Of a stretch of DNA of 64,000 bases, positions 1 through 8,364 are shown piece after piece; positions within the stretch are counted from its first letter, which is position 1, and each line of letters starts with the position of its first letter. A model generated the notes under the pieces. The model was not told the DNA's origin. It was given only the letters and a program-made list of their open reading frames with translations, and did not search any database. This DNA comes from Alkalihalobacillus sp. LMS6 (GTDB lineage Bacteria; Bacillota; Bacilli; Bacillales; Bacillaceae_D), in NCBI RefSeq assembly GCF_024362765.1, contig NZ_CP093302.1:2789564-2853563 (forward strand). The letters are read 5' to 3'. The translations under genes were made by a program, and so were the position numbers.

Positions 1-151
1 TTAAGTCCACTGCATCGTGAATATCACCAAAATCACCACTATCTTTATTTCCGTTTGCTCTAGCATCAAATTCTTTTTCACACGATGGACAAATCGCTTT
101 GACAAACCTTATTGCGCGGATTTCATATTCGACTTTAAATTTTATATCCAT
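1..151 (-). CDS. Small phage protein with CxxC, 3' end outside window
   Basis: A leftward frame starts at ATG 151 behind a strong AGGAGG ribosome binding site and is open to the window edge, so at least 50 residues are seen. It begins MDIKFKVEYEIRAIRF and contains one CPSC pair, which suggests half of a zinc knuckle. It lies first in the visible part of the leftward early operon. I do not recognise the family. Confidence 0.6.
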   Translation of the reverse strand, partial: MDIKFKVEYEIRAIRFVKAICPSCEKEFDARANGNKDSGDFGDIHDAVDL

Positions 152-175
152 GCTTATCCTCCTAGTGGCAGTAGC

Positions 176-541
176 CTAAATGTCTTTTTCATCAAGCAAG
201 CCGAAATTGTACGCTGCTTTAGCTTGTTTGTGATTAACTAATGTGCCGTTCACCGTATTTGCATAGGGTGATACTTTTTTTCTACTCGGTTCGTACCAAC
301 CAACCTTTATTTCCTTTTCAGTAAAATCGTCCTTATTCATTAACTCACCTTGACCTGCATAATGACCATCTTCGTCCGTCAGGTCTTCAAATTGCATTTC
401 AGGCCCTATTTCACTCGCCCCGCACGAAAAGCAATGATAAGGACCACATTGAACCATTCCTATTCCGTTATCTACAAAGTCCGCTTGGCATTCATTGCCA
501 CAATACGGACATTCTTCTTTTGGTGTGTCATATGCTCCCAT
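176..541 (-). CDS. Phage zinc-ribbon protein (121 aa)
   Basis: The start is placed at ATG 541 because an AAGGAGG site precedes it; a longer frame to 589 lacks this support. Residues about 11-45 hold CPYCGNEC and CFSCG, a four-cysteine zinc ribbon of the kind found in small phage early proteins. The C-terminal half is charged and has no feature I recognise. It is part of the leftward early operon and has no known function. Confidence 0.75.
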   Translation of the reverse strand: MGAYDTPKEECPYCGNECQADFVDNGIGMVQCGPYHCFSCGASEIGPEMQFEDLTDEDGHYAGQGELMNKDDFTEKEIKVGWYEPSRKKVSPYANTVNGTLVNHKQAKAAYNFGLLDEKDI

Positions 542-589
542 AAGTAAATCCTCCTTATCGCTTCGTATTTTGGTCATACTGCGCAACAA

Positions 590-769
590 CTAATCTCTAA
601 TCACTCTCAAATTCAAACACCTTTCACATCTGTAAAAAATGGCTTCCTCTGACTTATTGTGATTGGTTGGTTCTTGAAAGTTGTCGCAGGACGCTACTGC
701 ATAATAATCGTGATTACACAATAATTGCTTTATACGCAATCGTAAATTATCATCAAAAACAACGTTCAT
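590..769 (-). CDS. Small zinc-binding phage protein (59 aa)
   Basis: The frame begins MNVVFDDNLRLRIKQLLCNHDYY and ends with a CERC pair near residue 47-50. The C18-x-H20 plus C47xxC50 arrangement suggests a zinc ribbon. The frame stays open upstream for a further dozen codons without a start. The start at ATG 769 has only a weak site (AGGGG about 12 nt upstream), so the exact start is uncertain. It fits between the neighbours at 541 and 810 and is probably real. Confidence 0.5.
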   Translation of the reverse strand: MNVVFDDNLRLRIKQLLCNHDYYAVASCDNFQEPTNHNKSEEAIFYRCERCLNLRVIRD

Positions 770-809
770 TCCTCTGTCACATCCCCTACAGTTTATGGAT
801 ACTACTCAT

Positions 810-971
810 TCATCCCTCAAACAATCCAACACTTAATATCCTGCATCCTCTCATATGAGGATTGACTCTATAGAATTTGTCTTTTGCTTCTTGTTCACTA
901 TCTGCCGACATGAATGTTTTTAGAACACGATTAGATTCTCTTGGAAAACAGAAATTAATTTCATATCGCAT
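810..971 (-). CDS. Hypothetical small phage protein (53 aa)
   Basis: It starts at ATG 971 behind AGAGGTGAG at good spacing and encodes MRYEINFCFPRESNRVLKTF followed by a mixed charged stretch (SADSEQEAKDKFYRV). No motif is recognised. Position, strand, spacing and a clear ribosome binding site support it as a real early gene. Confidence 0.6.
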   Translation of the reverse strand: MRYEINFCFPRESNRVLKTFMSADSEQEAKDKFYRVNPHMRGCRILSVGLFEG

Positions 972-992
972 GAACTCACCTCTTTTTTTATC

Positions 993-1073
993 TTACTCGT
1001 CATTCCTAGCCGCACCTTGAAAGAATAAGATAGCCAACGTTGCTACTACTGCCCACAGGATGATGAATAGCAT
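993..1073 (-). CDS. 26-residue membrane peptide, coupled to the DUF3310 gene
   Basis: The stop of the upstream DUF3310 gene and this ATG overlap as TGATG at 1073, so translation is probably coupled. The product begins MLFIILWAVVATLAILFF and ends GAARNDE: one hydrophobic helix with a short polar tail. The dispersed CTGTGGGCAG motif (1049-1058) lies inside and encodes LWAV. It may be a small membrane effector, but nothing shows a role. Confidence 0.45.
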   Translation of the reverse strand: MLFIILWAVVATLAILFFQGAARNDE

Positions 1074-1363
1074 CAGAACCCCCATAATTTATCCGTTTCA
1101 TTATCAGGAGAGCCATATGTCTCTTGAATGCTTTTCATAATGCTGTTAGGGTCTTGCTCTTCATACATCTCAATTGCTTTATTCAAATAGTCTGCTGCTT
1201 TTTTTAGATCTTCTAATCCATTCTTTTTTTGGTAACGGGTCACATACTTAATGACATTTCCAATAAGAAATCCTTCATAATTTGCTTGGCTCATGTTTGC
1301 TTTCATGTATGTTAAAGGATCGATCTTTGATTCATAATGGGAAGGTTTCTTTGAATTCGTCAT
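1073..1363 (-). CDS. DUF3310 (SaV-like) phage protein
   Basis: The 96 residues contain the family pattern: HYESKIDPLTYM near residue 9, then EGFLIGNVIKYVTRYQKKNGLEDLKKAADYL around residues 30-62 (shown in parts). DUF3310 proteins are widespread in phages of Firmicutes and often sit in replication operons; they are sometimes annotated as nucleotide kinases without good evidence. The ATG overlaps the stop of the downstream-listed gene at 1360-1363 (ATGA), consistent with one polycistronic early message. Confidence 0.85.
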   Translation of the reverse strand: MTNSKKPSHYESKIDPLTYMKANMSQANYEGFLIGNVIKYVTRYQKKNGLEDLKKAADYLNKAIEMYEEQDPNSIMKSIQETYGSPDNETDKLWGF

Positions 1364-1554
1364 TCTGACACCTTCGTTTCTAAGATGTACCCTACCGAGT
1401 TAGCATCAAGAACAGTTACATAAAATGAGTCTCCGACATCCGCTAAAAAGGAAACTAATTTTTTCTTATCCCCTTTTATATAGACCTCAACTTTTTCTCC
1501 GTCCCAATACTTAGGTCGCAGAGATATACGATAATACGCGTCCGATTTATTCAT
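1360..1554 (-). CDS. Hypothetical phage protein (64 aa)
   Basis: A 64-residue frame beginning MNKSDAYYRISLRPKYWDGE. It overlaps the next gene by ATGA (1360-1363) and starts 1 nt after the stop of the gene upstream. The content is alternating hydrophobic and charged, suggesting a small beta-rich fold. No family recognised. Tight packing in the early operon supports it. Confidence 0.65.
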   Translation of the reverse strand: MNKSDAYYRISLRPKYWDGEKVEVYIKGDKKKLVSFLADVGDSFYVTVLDANSVGYILETKVSE

Positions 1555-1555
1555 A

Positions 1556-1825
1556 TCACACCTGCTCCTTTAATGGTTTTCTTTGAAAGATCATCTTCAC
1601 AAAATAGAATCCATCTTTATAAGCAATGGGAGCAGCACACTCCCAACCGCGTTCTTCTTTATTCTTAATAGCTTTAGTCAAAGCCAACTTACTCTTATCT
1701 TGTATCAACAACCCGTGCCCTCCACAGGAAGATTGGAACGTTCTTGAAGATCTCCTTTTTTGGTGCAATAAGATATCGTCCAACAATTCCCCTCGTTCTC
1801 TTTCAGCTCTTGATCTGCTTCTCAT
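1556..1825 (-). CDS. Hypothetical basic phage protein (89 aa)
   Basis: The N-terminus is very arginine and glutamate rich (MRSRSRAERERGELLDD), followed by LLHQKRRSSRTFQSSC and a C-terminal part with GFYFVKMIFQRKP. The start overlaps the end of the ERCC4 nuclease gene as ATGA (1822-1825). It may bind nucleic acid, given its charge and its place beside a nuclease gene, but this is only an inference. Confidence 0.6.
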   Translation of the reverse strand: MRSRSRAERERGELLDDILLHQKRRSSRTFQSSCGGHGLLIQDKSKLALTKAIKNKEERGWECAAPIAYKDGFYFVKMIFQRKPLKEQV

Positions 1826-2358
1826 GATTTGAGTACCTCCCGGGCTAAATAAAGTAATGTGTGATAAATGTAATTACCTGTTAATGCTGGATTGATGAAA
1901 TGAGTGGTAAAGTCGTACCTTGCTTCGAATGTTTTCAATGAGCCAAGTAAGGATTCAGGTTTGTATTGACTACGATACTTACCATTCAGGATTTTTGAAT
2001 AGCCGTCTAAGTCTTCAACTAACAAGGTGAATGGCATCTTGACCGAACGAATCAATTCATTTTCAAACCTTGTACGATCCTTTATGGACTCCACCAACTC
2101 ATCCACGCCGTTTTTTCTTTCCACAGCGCCGTTCACGAAGGTGTCACGGATAATTCCAAAGTCAGGATTCGCAGGGATGTAGCAACCATAGTCGCCTGTC
2201 TTCATTGTCCTGTTAACGAATGGAATGTCTTTCTTCATGAAATACTCACGCACATGCTGATTCTTCTGCTCTCTCGTATCTACAGTGATGACGAGAGTTT
2301 TCAAAATTTGGTCTATTTCTTTTTTGTCATACCTGTATCCTAAGGCACTCACCTTCAT
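1822..2358 (-). CDS. ERCC4-type (XPF/MUS81-like) DNA nuclease
   Basis: The 178-residue protein has the ERCC4 nuclease signature: VDTREQ near residue 26, TGDYG near residue 54, and ERKNGVDELVESIKDRTRFENEL near residues 79-101 (the ERK-xx-D type active site, given in part). Such phage nucleases cut branched or flap DNA and act in recombination or replication restart. The start at ATG 2358 is chosen because AAGGGGGG precedes it; an upstream in-frame ATG at 2421 would overlap the previous gene and has no site. A copy of the dispersed motif lies at 2117. Confidence 0.85.
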   Translation of the reverse strand: MKVSALGYRYDKKEIDQILKTLVITVDTREQKNQHVREYFMKKDIPFVNRTMKTGDYGCYIPANPDFGIIRDTFVNGAVERKNGVDELVESIKDRTRFENELIRSVKMPFTLLVEDLDGYSKILNGKYRSQYKPESLLGSLKTFEARYDFTTHFINPALTGNYIYHTLLYLAREVLKS

Positions 2359-2365
2359 GCCCCCC

Positions 2366-2881
2366 TTATTGATTCGCTTCTCTCTTTTTAAGTTCAGCAA
2401 GATACGTTTCTTGATATTCAATTAATGTAATTGGTTCAACCAAACCGTCTGTTTTCTTCGCAAGATCAAAGTCACCTTTATAGAAAACATCATCTTCATT
2501 CGCTATAAAACTTTCTAACTTCTGATCTTTACGCCTCATTGCACCGTGAACAAAATTTATAGTTGAAATTTCTTCGTATTCTTCTAGCCCCAAAGATTTT
2601 ATAATCTCGATGTATTTTTCATGTATCTCTTTAGATACTTTCAAATTCTTTCTTAACATCCCATCTTTCTTAAAAATTTTCTTGTTTTCTTCTAGCTTCA
2701 ATTCGGTATAGTCAATACGAAGCGCTTGAGGCATTCTTGCTATGCGAGTGATTTCTTCCCCAATCGAATTGCCTAATTCATGTGTTACTCCTGCCCACCT
2801 CGGTGCAAGTTCTAAATATTTTTGGATTGCTTTATGAAATTCTGTGCCTCTTACGATTCTGAAACATTGTACATTTGACAT
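2366..2881 (-). CDS. Hypothetical phage early protein (171 aa)
   Basis: Begins MSNVQCFRIVRGTEFHKAIQ, largely helical and charged, with no motif I can name. It lies between the TubC_N-like gene and the ERCC4 nuclease gene with short spacers, in the replication operon. A role in DNA metabolism is suggested only by its neighbours. Confidence 0.65.
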   Translation of the reverse strand: MSNVQCFRIVRGTEFHKAIQKYLELAPRWAGVTHELGNSIGEEITRIARMPQALRIDYTELKLEENKKIFKKDGMLRKNLKVSKEIHEKYIEIIKSLGLEEYEEISTINFVHGAMRRKDQKLESFIANEDDVFYKGDFDLAKKTDGLVEPITLIEYQETYLAELKKREANQ

Positions 2882-2884
2882 TGT

Positions 2885-3319
2885 TTATGCCCCTCTCTTT
2901 TGTCTTTTTGCCATTGCTCGATTGAATAGTGTTTCTGCTAACTGATCCGTTTCTTCATTTTCGTAATTAGCTGTGCATTCCTCGTACTTCCAACCGTTAT
3001 CTTTCAATATCTGCATTCGTTTAATGACCATATCTGCACAATCTGGATTAATTCGAAGAAAAGAATCAATTGATTTCGGATTATTAACCTCTCTATTTAG
3101 AAAAAACTCAATTAATTGGTCATTAGTTGATAAAATAGAGTGCTTTTTATCCGAATAATCGCCTTTTAAATAGATTAAAATCCTTTTTTTATTTTCTTTT
3201 GCAAAATCAATGGTTAAGGGAGATACATTTTTCGGATTAACAACTGTAACCCCTGTTCCATCAAGCTTTATGTCTGATCCCACTTTATGAAAAATGGCTA
3301 AAATGTCTCTTGGATGCAT
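2885..3319 (-). CDS. Phage protein with TubC_N-like N-terminal segment
   Basis: The start is set at ATG 3319, eight bases after GAGAGG. The first 50 residues (ILAIFHKVGSDIKLDGTGV then VSPLTIDFAKENKKRILIYL) resemble the TubC N-terminal docking fold seen in polyketide enzymes and, as a recurrent module, in phage replication proteins. The rest is helical and charged. It is the first gene after the AAGTAATT repeat region, so it may take part in replication initiation (inference). Confidence 0.55.
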   Translation of the reverse strand: MHPRDILAIFHKVGSDIKLDGTGVTVVNPKNVSPLTIDFAKENKKRILIYLKGDYSDKKHSILSTNDQLIEFFLNREVNNPKSIDSFLRINPDCADMVIKRMQILKDNGWKYEECTANYENEETDQLAETLFNRAMAKRQKRGA

Positions 3320-3335
3320 GAAATTCACCTCTCTC

Positions 3336-3619
3336 GAATTACTAAAGAATTAAAAAGTAATTCAAAAAGTAATTGCTTCAAAGCCTTACGCACCAAGGGT
3401 TTCGCTTGAATAATTACTTTAATTACTTATTTCGCCCCTATAAGCTCTATATAGTATTTATTTGTTTTCTATTATCTTGATATATAGAAAAAAAGTAATT
3501 TAAGTAATTCCAACTTATAGGGTAAGAATTAAAAATCTTTGTAACCCTTGGTACATCAACATTTTTACAACCTAAGTGTCTCTTGCGTATCATTACCTTT
3601 AATTACTTTTAAATTACTT
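3336..3619. repeat. AAGTAATT iteron cluster, candidate phage replication origin
   Basis: Eight exact AAGTAATT copies occur as four pairs of alternating orientation: plus at 3355 and 3367, minus at 3412 and 3421, plus at 3493 and 3502, minus at 3601 and 3612. Spacing within pairs is 9-12 bp, and one variant lies at 3337. The region is very AT rich and covers the gap after the primase-helicase gene and that gene's last codons. Initiator proteins of P4-like systems bind iterons near their own gene, so this is a plausible origin; an operator is the alternative. Confidence 0.55.
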
Positions 3620-5934
3620 TTTGAACGTCTCAATTCAGGATTCTGTCGAGCAAGACCAATTCCATAGAAGAAATTCTTGTTGTCAGTACCTCTTGCTTTC
3701 TTAAATCCACGACTTTCTAGCATTCGGTAAAAGGCTCTGTTTTTTAATTCAAACTCACCATTTCCAATGCAATACTCTTTGTAGTCTGCATACATTTCCT
3801 TTGCTTCTACCTTTGCGCTTGGATCGACAACACACTTCTCAGCAATAAAAGGCCCTAAAATATCCATGTCCTCTCTATACTCTTGCGTGGCTTTCTTAAT
3901 GGATTGCGGTTGTTCAAGACCCTCCCTCTGCCACAGCAAGCACCCTTCCACAGCCCAAGCCAAAATCCCGGGCATTTCTGCTTCCAATTTCTGTGGTAAG
4001 CGACGATCAATTTTATCCTTTGGAATGGTGACTTTAAATGGTATCTGACAAATACGTCTCCATATCCCTTCGTCCGCTCCCCTGATAACTGGTGGGTGGT
4101 TTGTTGTGAAGAACACTTTAAATTCAGGAGTAAATTCAAAGAACTCTTGTCTCATAAATCGGGCCATCATTCTTTCTCCACCTGTGATTTGTTTTACAAG
4201 TGATTCAGATAACTGCTGCCCCTCTTCGCTCTCCACAGCAGAGACAAAACGAGCCTTGTCCAAGCGTGCTATGTCGTTGTTGATACCACTATCATTTTTC
4301 TTTCGAATGAAAGTATCAGAGTTTGTTTGTTTGCCGTATGCGCCTAATATGCGCTGTATGGTGTTGATGAATGTTGATTTACCATTACGACCTGTGCCGA
4401 ATAAGAAGAACATTTGCTGTTCGCTTATATCGCCCGTCAGTGTATAGCCAATTGCCTTTTGCATGAATCGTATTAGTTCGTGATCTACATTGCCCTGATC
4501 GTCTTGGAAGATGCTCTCTAAAAACTTATTCCAGTTCGGACACTTGGCATCTTTGTCGTAATCGATGTCTGCTATCTTAGTGAAAAGGTAGTCTCGATCA
4601 TGGTTGATAAGCTTGCCTGTTTTTAAATCAATGACACCGTTTCTTACGTTGAATAGAAATGGATGCTTGTCCAATTCATCATTGGTGACTGATACCATCG
4701 GTCTAGCGTCAAGAATGGAATTGATGCGAACGGAACGCCTTTCACACTTTTGCGCCCATTCGTTTAATTTCTTGGCTACATCTTCGCTTGATGATTCATC
4801 AGCATCTTTATAGATGGTCCTAAGAGTCTTGGCCGTTATTGTCTCTATATGCTTCTTGCTGTCTTCAACCCATCGTTTGTTATCCCATATGAGCCATTCA
4901 CGTTCTGGACAATACTTGATATCCTTGCCATGTTCATAAACGATTCTTTCGGCGTTTCCTAGCTCCGTCAATTTGAAGAACGGTTTACGCTTCTTGAACT
5001 GTTGGTCTTCCTTCTGTGGGAAGAACACTTCATACGGTTTAGGCGGCGTAAAATCTGAAATCGTAGACGGACACTGACTAGCAGCATTGCTTATCGTTAG
5101 TTGACCGTAGGTCGTACCGTCACTGTTTGCTTGCCTGTCCCACTTATCTCTCATCAAGCCCGAATCTCGGAACATGGAATCCATTTTGTTTGGATCTCGA
5201 TCTGTCCAAAAGGCTAGATAGTTACATAAAGCCAAGTCAGATGATGAATGATCGTTGTTGATTAAGGATCCATCAAAGAGTGATTTGATCTCCTGACCCC
5301 TTTTAGAGTTGAACATCTTTTCCCATAGATCACGTTCGCTTAGGTCGCTTATGTTTCTTCTTTGCTGTGGTGGTGGAGAAGAAGGTTTTTCAATCTCCTT
5401 TGGTTCTAAGTATTTTTTAAACATGACTTTAAGCGATTCCGTTCTTTCATTTACTGGTTTGCTTTGAACTATATTTCCAGTAAAGGTGAAGTAACGGCCA
5501 TGTCTGTAAATTTCAATTCCTAACTCGACATTCTTTTTACCTGTTGCTGGACCTCTTAACGGAAGCTTTCCTTTTAGGATGATATGAAGGCCATCGCCAC
5601 TAGGAGAAAACTCTGTATAGCTGTCTAGCTGATCTACAATATCTCTTGCTATGTCTGTATAGGCTCCTTCTTCGATACAGTGATCTAAGTCCACACCGAC
5701 GAATGGATCATCCTTCGAGAACATAAACCCTATACCGTCAAAATTACCTGTCTCATACGCTTTAACTGCATCATCAAAGCTTGTCCAATCCTGCTTATCA
5801 TTTGCTTTAGCGTGCCGTCCATCAGCTTTATAAGGCACTTTGGTTGTCTTACCCTTCCGCGTTTCCTTGCGCCATACTATCCACTGTGGAAAGTCGCGCA
5901 GTTCTTGCGGTATATTATTGAATTGATACTGCAT
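3565..5934 (-). CDS. Primase-polymerase/SF3 helicase (P4-like replication initiator)
   Basis: This 789-residue protein has an N-terminal prim-pol domain with the metal-binding DLD at residues 82-84 and SPSGDGLH at 110-117. A D5_N-type linker follows, then a superfamily-3 helicase with Walker A GTGRNGKST near residue 515 and sensor TTNHPP downstream. The C-terminal 70 residues (FIAEKCVVDPSAKVEAKEMY onward, then GFKKARGTDNKNFFYG) form a winged-helix-like module that is shared with the antirepressor at 9543-10319. It should prime and unwind phage DNA at the origin. Its last codons are built from the AAGTAATT repeats. Confidence 0.92.
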   Translation of the reverse strand: MQYQFNNIPQELRDFPQWIVWRKETRKGKTTKVPYKADGRHAKANDKQDWTSFDDAVKAYETGNFDGIGFMFSKDDPFVGVDLDHCIEEGAYTDIARDIVDQLDSYTEFSPSGDGLHIILKGKLPLRGPATGKKNVELGIEIYRHGRYFTFTGNIVQSKPVNERTESLKVMFKKYLEPKEIEKPSSPPPQQRRNISDLSERDLWEKMFNSKRGQEIKSLFDGSLINNDHSSSDLALCNYLAFWTDRDPNKMDSMFRDSGLMRDKWDRQANSDGTTYGQLTISNAASQCPSTISDFTPPKPYEVFFPQKEDQQFKKRKPFFKLTELGNAERIVYEHGKDIKYCPEREWLIWDNKRWVEDSKKHIETITAKTLRTIYKDADESSSEDVAKKLNEWAQKCERRSVRINSILDARPMVSVTNDELDKHPFLFNVRNGVIDLKTGKLINHDRDYLFTKIADIDYDKDAKCPNWNKFLESIFQDDQGNVDHELIRFMQKAIGYTLTGDISEQQMFFLFGTGRNGKSTFINTIQRILGAYGKQTNSDTFIRKKNDSGINNDIARLDKARFVSAVESEEGQQLSESLVKQITGGERMMARFMRQEFFEFTPEFKVFFTTNHPPVIRGADEGIWRRICQIPFKVTIPKDKIDRRLPQKLEAEMPGILAWAVEGCLLWQREGLEQPQSIKKATQEYREDMDILGPFIAEKCVVDPSAKVEAKEMYADYKEYCIGNGEFELKNRAFYRMLESRGFKKARGTDNKNFFYGIGLARQNPELRRSKSNLKVIKGNDTQETLRL

Positions 5935-5993
5935 GTAATCGACTCTCCTTAAAATAGGGAGGGGACAAAGCCCCTCATGTTATGGCTGCTGGA

Positions 5994-6434
5994 TCAAAAG
6001 GGAACATCATCTGATGAGATGTTGACTTCCGTTTCTGGTTTACCTACTTCTGATTCCTTGAATGAATTCACCTGTGGGAAGCTACGACCTTCGTGATCTC
6101 GCAAACCAACAACCACTCGTACATTTTTGTTCTGCATTGTTTTGGCCCATTCATCAATAGAATCAAATTTCGTTCCCTCTGGAACACCTGCCGCTTTAGA
6201 CAGCGCTTGAAATCTCCACATGCTATTTTTAGTTGCTACAAAGTTGTCGTAGTTAATCTTCTGACCCTTATTAGAAGGTTGATTAACATCATCACGTACT
6301 TCATATGTCATAGTAACCATGCTGCTTCCGGTACTTGCTTTTTTAGATTCGTAACCAACAACCGTTACCTCGTATTCTCCTTTTTTCCACTCTTCAAATT
6401 GGCTCACCTGGTTATAATCAACTGTAAAAGACAT
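5994..6434 (-). CDS. DUF669 protein, probable phage ssDNA-binding protein
   Basis: 146 residues, starting MSFTVDYNQVSQFEEWKKGEYEV, the typical DUF669 start. The C-terminus is the acidic tail SSDDVPF, matching the tip that single-stranded DNA-binding proteins use to recruit partners. DUF669 proteins usually sit beside a Sak4/AAA_24 ATPase, as here. A clear AGGAGG site precedes ATG 6434. Role: coating ssDNA in phage replication or recombination. Confidence 0.85.
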   Translation of the reverse strand: MSFTVDYNQVSQFEEWKKGEYEVTVVGYESKKASTGSSMVTMTYEVRDDVNQPSNKGQKINYDNFVATKNSMWRFQALSKAAGVPEGTKFDSIDEWAKTMQNKNVRVVVGLRDHEGRSFPQVNSFKESEVGKPETEVNISSDDVPF

Positions 6435-6446
6435 AATAAATTCCTC

Positions 6447-7397
6447 CTATTTTTTAATTAAGATTTCGTGCGCTCTACGCATCGTTTTTAGATTAAAATC
6501 ACTTACCTTTGTTTCGTTTGCTTTGTACTCAAGTCCAGCAAGTTCTTTCTTAATTTCCTCGTTGCTTTCCACAGCTTTGAGGATCTCACCAAGCAACTGC
6601 TGTCGCTCGTTTTCCTCTGCTTCTTCACGTTCGGCTTTCAACTTCGCTTCTTCTGCCTTCACATCCACACCTAATTCCAACCAACGGAACAAATTACGAC
6701 CGTCATTCACGGTGACTTGAAATTCTTCTTCACCGAATAAGTGGGTATTGTCCTTAGATGCTTTTGCAATATGGTCCATGTTGATGTTTAAGTTGAGCAT
6801 GAACTCGTATTCCATTTCGTCTTTTTGTACTGGTTTTGTTCCAATCTTCACTGGTTGTTGCTTACCTTTGTCGTTCATTTCCATTGCGTATTCCTGCTTG
6901 GTGCGCAAGGTTGAAATGATATGAACATCATTACGAGTTAGCGTGTTTATTAGACTGCTAGTCTCTGTGGAAAGCTTGCCCCAATTCTGAAATGAGTTAC
7001 CAGACATCTTTCCATGCGTCTCTACAATCCCGCCCTCGCCTTGCCAGTTGTGCGACAAGGAATCAATCACTATGACCTCTGCACCTGCTTCTTTTAATGC
7101 TGCAACGGCTTCCTGATAGCGTGCTGTTGAATAAGGTGGCTCAAAGTTTATATGAAGAAACTCGCCAATCTTCGTGTCTTCATCAATGTTGCGACCAAAG
7201 TAAAGGAGCGATCTTTCATGCTCTGTATCGACAACACCAACCTTGCCCCACACCTCTTCATCACTTAGCTGTGGATAGGCTTCACGCATCATTCCATATG
7301 CCATAACAATTGCGCTAAATGTTTTGCCTGCTCCACTTGGTCCCATAAAACCTGCGATTAGTTTTTGCTTTTCACGCCTTGCTTTTTTTACTTGCAA
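6447..7397 (-). CDS. RecA-core ATPase, Sak4-like (AAA_24)
   Basis: 316 residues with Walker A GPSGAGKT at 19-26 and Walker B VIVIDS near residue 108, followed by SLSHNWQGEGG. The C-terminal third is a charged coiled coil. This is the usual form of phage Sak4-type single-strand annealing recombinases or AAA_24 ATPases. It is paired with the DUF669 gene 12 nt downstream and with the Gam-like gene upstream, forming a recombination cassette. Two dispersed motifs lie within the gene. Confidence 0.85.
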   Translation of the reverse strand: MQVKKARREKQKLIAGFMGPSGAGKTFSAIVMAYGMMREAYPQLSDEEVWGKVGVVDTEHERSLLYFGRNIDEDTKIGEFLHINFEPPYSTARYQEAVAALKEAGAEVIVIDSLSHNWQGEGGIVETHGKMSGNSFQNWGKLSTETSSLINTLTRNDVHIISTLRTKQEYAMEMNDKGKQQPVKIGTKPVQKDEMEYEFMLNLNINMDHIAKASKDNTHLFGEEEFQVTVNDGRNLFRWLELGVDVKAEEAKLKAEREEAEENERQQLLGEILKAVESNEEIKKELAGLEYKANETKVSDFNLKTMRRAHEILIKK

Positions 7398-7454
7398 TTA
7401 ATTCACCTCTCTTTTATCACCTAACATTTTTCTGGTTTTTATAAACATGCTAAT

Positions 7455-8003
7455 TTAAACCTCAACCTTGAATGTCGTACCGCCCTCATCAATAATTACA
7501 CCTTCTACTCGTTGTCCAAGGGCATCGACAACAAAAGTTTGACCATCGGCTTTAGCAATATTGAGCGTCTTTTTGAAATCGCCCCATCGTATTTCCTCTT
7601 TGATGTAATCAAGCATCCCCGCTTCTTTTACATGGTCCAATAGCTTGTCTTTATCTAATGGAGCAGGTGAAGCCTTTCGAGTCGTGCTTTTCGATTTACC
7701 ATGTGGTGTTTTGAGTGTTTTAGCCTTTGGATCTTCTTCTAACAACTTCATGTGGTACTGCATAATTAACCCCTCGAAGAAATCAATGGACTGCTTAACT
7801 GGCTTATGTTGTTCGGCTGCCCACAGATGGACCCGTTCAATTTCTTTAGCGGCAATCGTATCTGTTTCTTCCATTTGTCGTTTGTATGCAGCAATCTTTC
7901 TGAACGTCCAATTTAAGGACTCTTGATCAGTAATCTGAAACCGTTCCTCAATTAATTCCTCGCCTTCCAACTCTTCAATTTCCGCTTGTTGTAAAGCATT
8001 CAT
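7455..8003 (-). CDS. Gam-like host-nuclease inhibitor family protein
   Basis: The start is ATG 8003 (GGAGGG seven bases upstream), giving 182 residues. A helical, coiled-coil N-terminal half (RKIAAYKRQMEETDTIAAKE) is followed by SIDFFEGLIMQYHMKLLEED and KTLKTPHGKSKSTTRK, the pattern of Gam-like proteins in Bacillus phages. Gam of phage Mu protects DNA ends from host exonucleases. Its place beside Sak4 and DUF669 genes supports a role in phage recombination. Confidence 0.75.
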   Translation of the reverse strand: MNALQQAEIEELEGEELIEERFQITDQESLNWTFRKIAAYKRQMEETDTIAAKEIERVHLWAAEQHKPVKQSIDFFEGLIMQYHMKLLEEDPKAKTLKTPHGKSKSTTRKASPAPLDKDKLLDHVKEAGMLDYIKEEIRWGDFKKTLNIAKADGQTFVVDALGQRVEGVIIDEGGTTFKVEV

Positions 8004-8081
8004 TTGCAATCCCTCCAATTGGTGATATACTATTGTCAAAATCTGTTTTGTTAATGGCCACCTCTGCAAAGGTGGTTATTT

Positions 8082-8234
8082 TTATTTAACAATCGTTTCT
8101 TCCCTGCCTGTCTCACGATGTACAATGTGCAACTCATCCTCTAATGACTTCACTACAAGCCAATTCTTAGGTGACTTACCTGCTGACAACATGGACTGTT
8201 TCTGCTTTAATGTAGGTCTTTTACCGTTTTTCAA
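8082..8234 (-). CDS. DUF6906-type small phage protein (TTG start)
   Basis: The product reads (M)KNGKRPTLKQKQSMLSAGK, then PKNWLVVKSLEDELHIVHRE, the conserved pattern of a 50-residue family common in Bacillus phages. The start must be TTG 8234, just after GAGGTGG. It overlaps the end of the 46-residue gene upstream by 14 nt in another frame, so translation is probably coupled. No biochemical role is established. Confidence 0.75.
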   Translation of the reverse strand: MKNGKRPTLKQKQSMLSAGKSPKNWLVVKSLEDELHIVHRETGREETIVK

Positions 8235-8361
8235 GTGCCACCTCTAACTGCTCTAAAGCTTCTTTTAATTCATCGCTTAGGATGGAAATCTTAATTTCTT
8301 TTTCTTCCAATTGATCCTTTAGCTTTTCATTTTCTTCATATATTTCTTTAACTGTTTTCAT
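8221..8361 (-). CDS. Short coiled-coil phage protein (46 aa)
   Basis: Begins MKTVKEIYEENEKLKDQLEE and continues with leucines at heptad spacing (ISILSDELKEALEQLEVALE), so it is probably a dimeric coiled coil. It starts three bases after the stop of the gene at 8365 and its 3' end overlaps the DUF6906 start. The ribosome site is weak, suggesting coupling to the upstream gene. Function unknown. Confidence 0.55.
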   Translation of the reverse strand: MKTVKEIYEENEKLKDQLEEKEIKISILSDELKEALEQLEVALEKR

Positions 8362-8364
8362 TAG

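Noticed and set aside
1-300. attL copy of the tRNA-Ala 3' end at the left edge
   Set aside because: No match to the T-arm and acceptor sequence in this region; it must lie outside the window.
667-858. Rightward 63-codon frame over the early operon
   Set aside because: It lies opposite two better supported leftward small genes and has no ribosome binding site.
7269-7278. CTGTGGATAG copies as true DnaA boxes
   Set aside because: Only the five GGATAG copies come within one base of TTATCCACA; most copies differ at two or more positions, so the motif is not simply a DnaA box.
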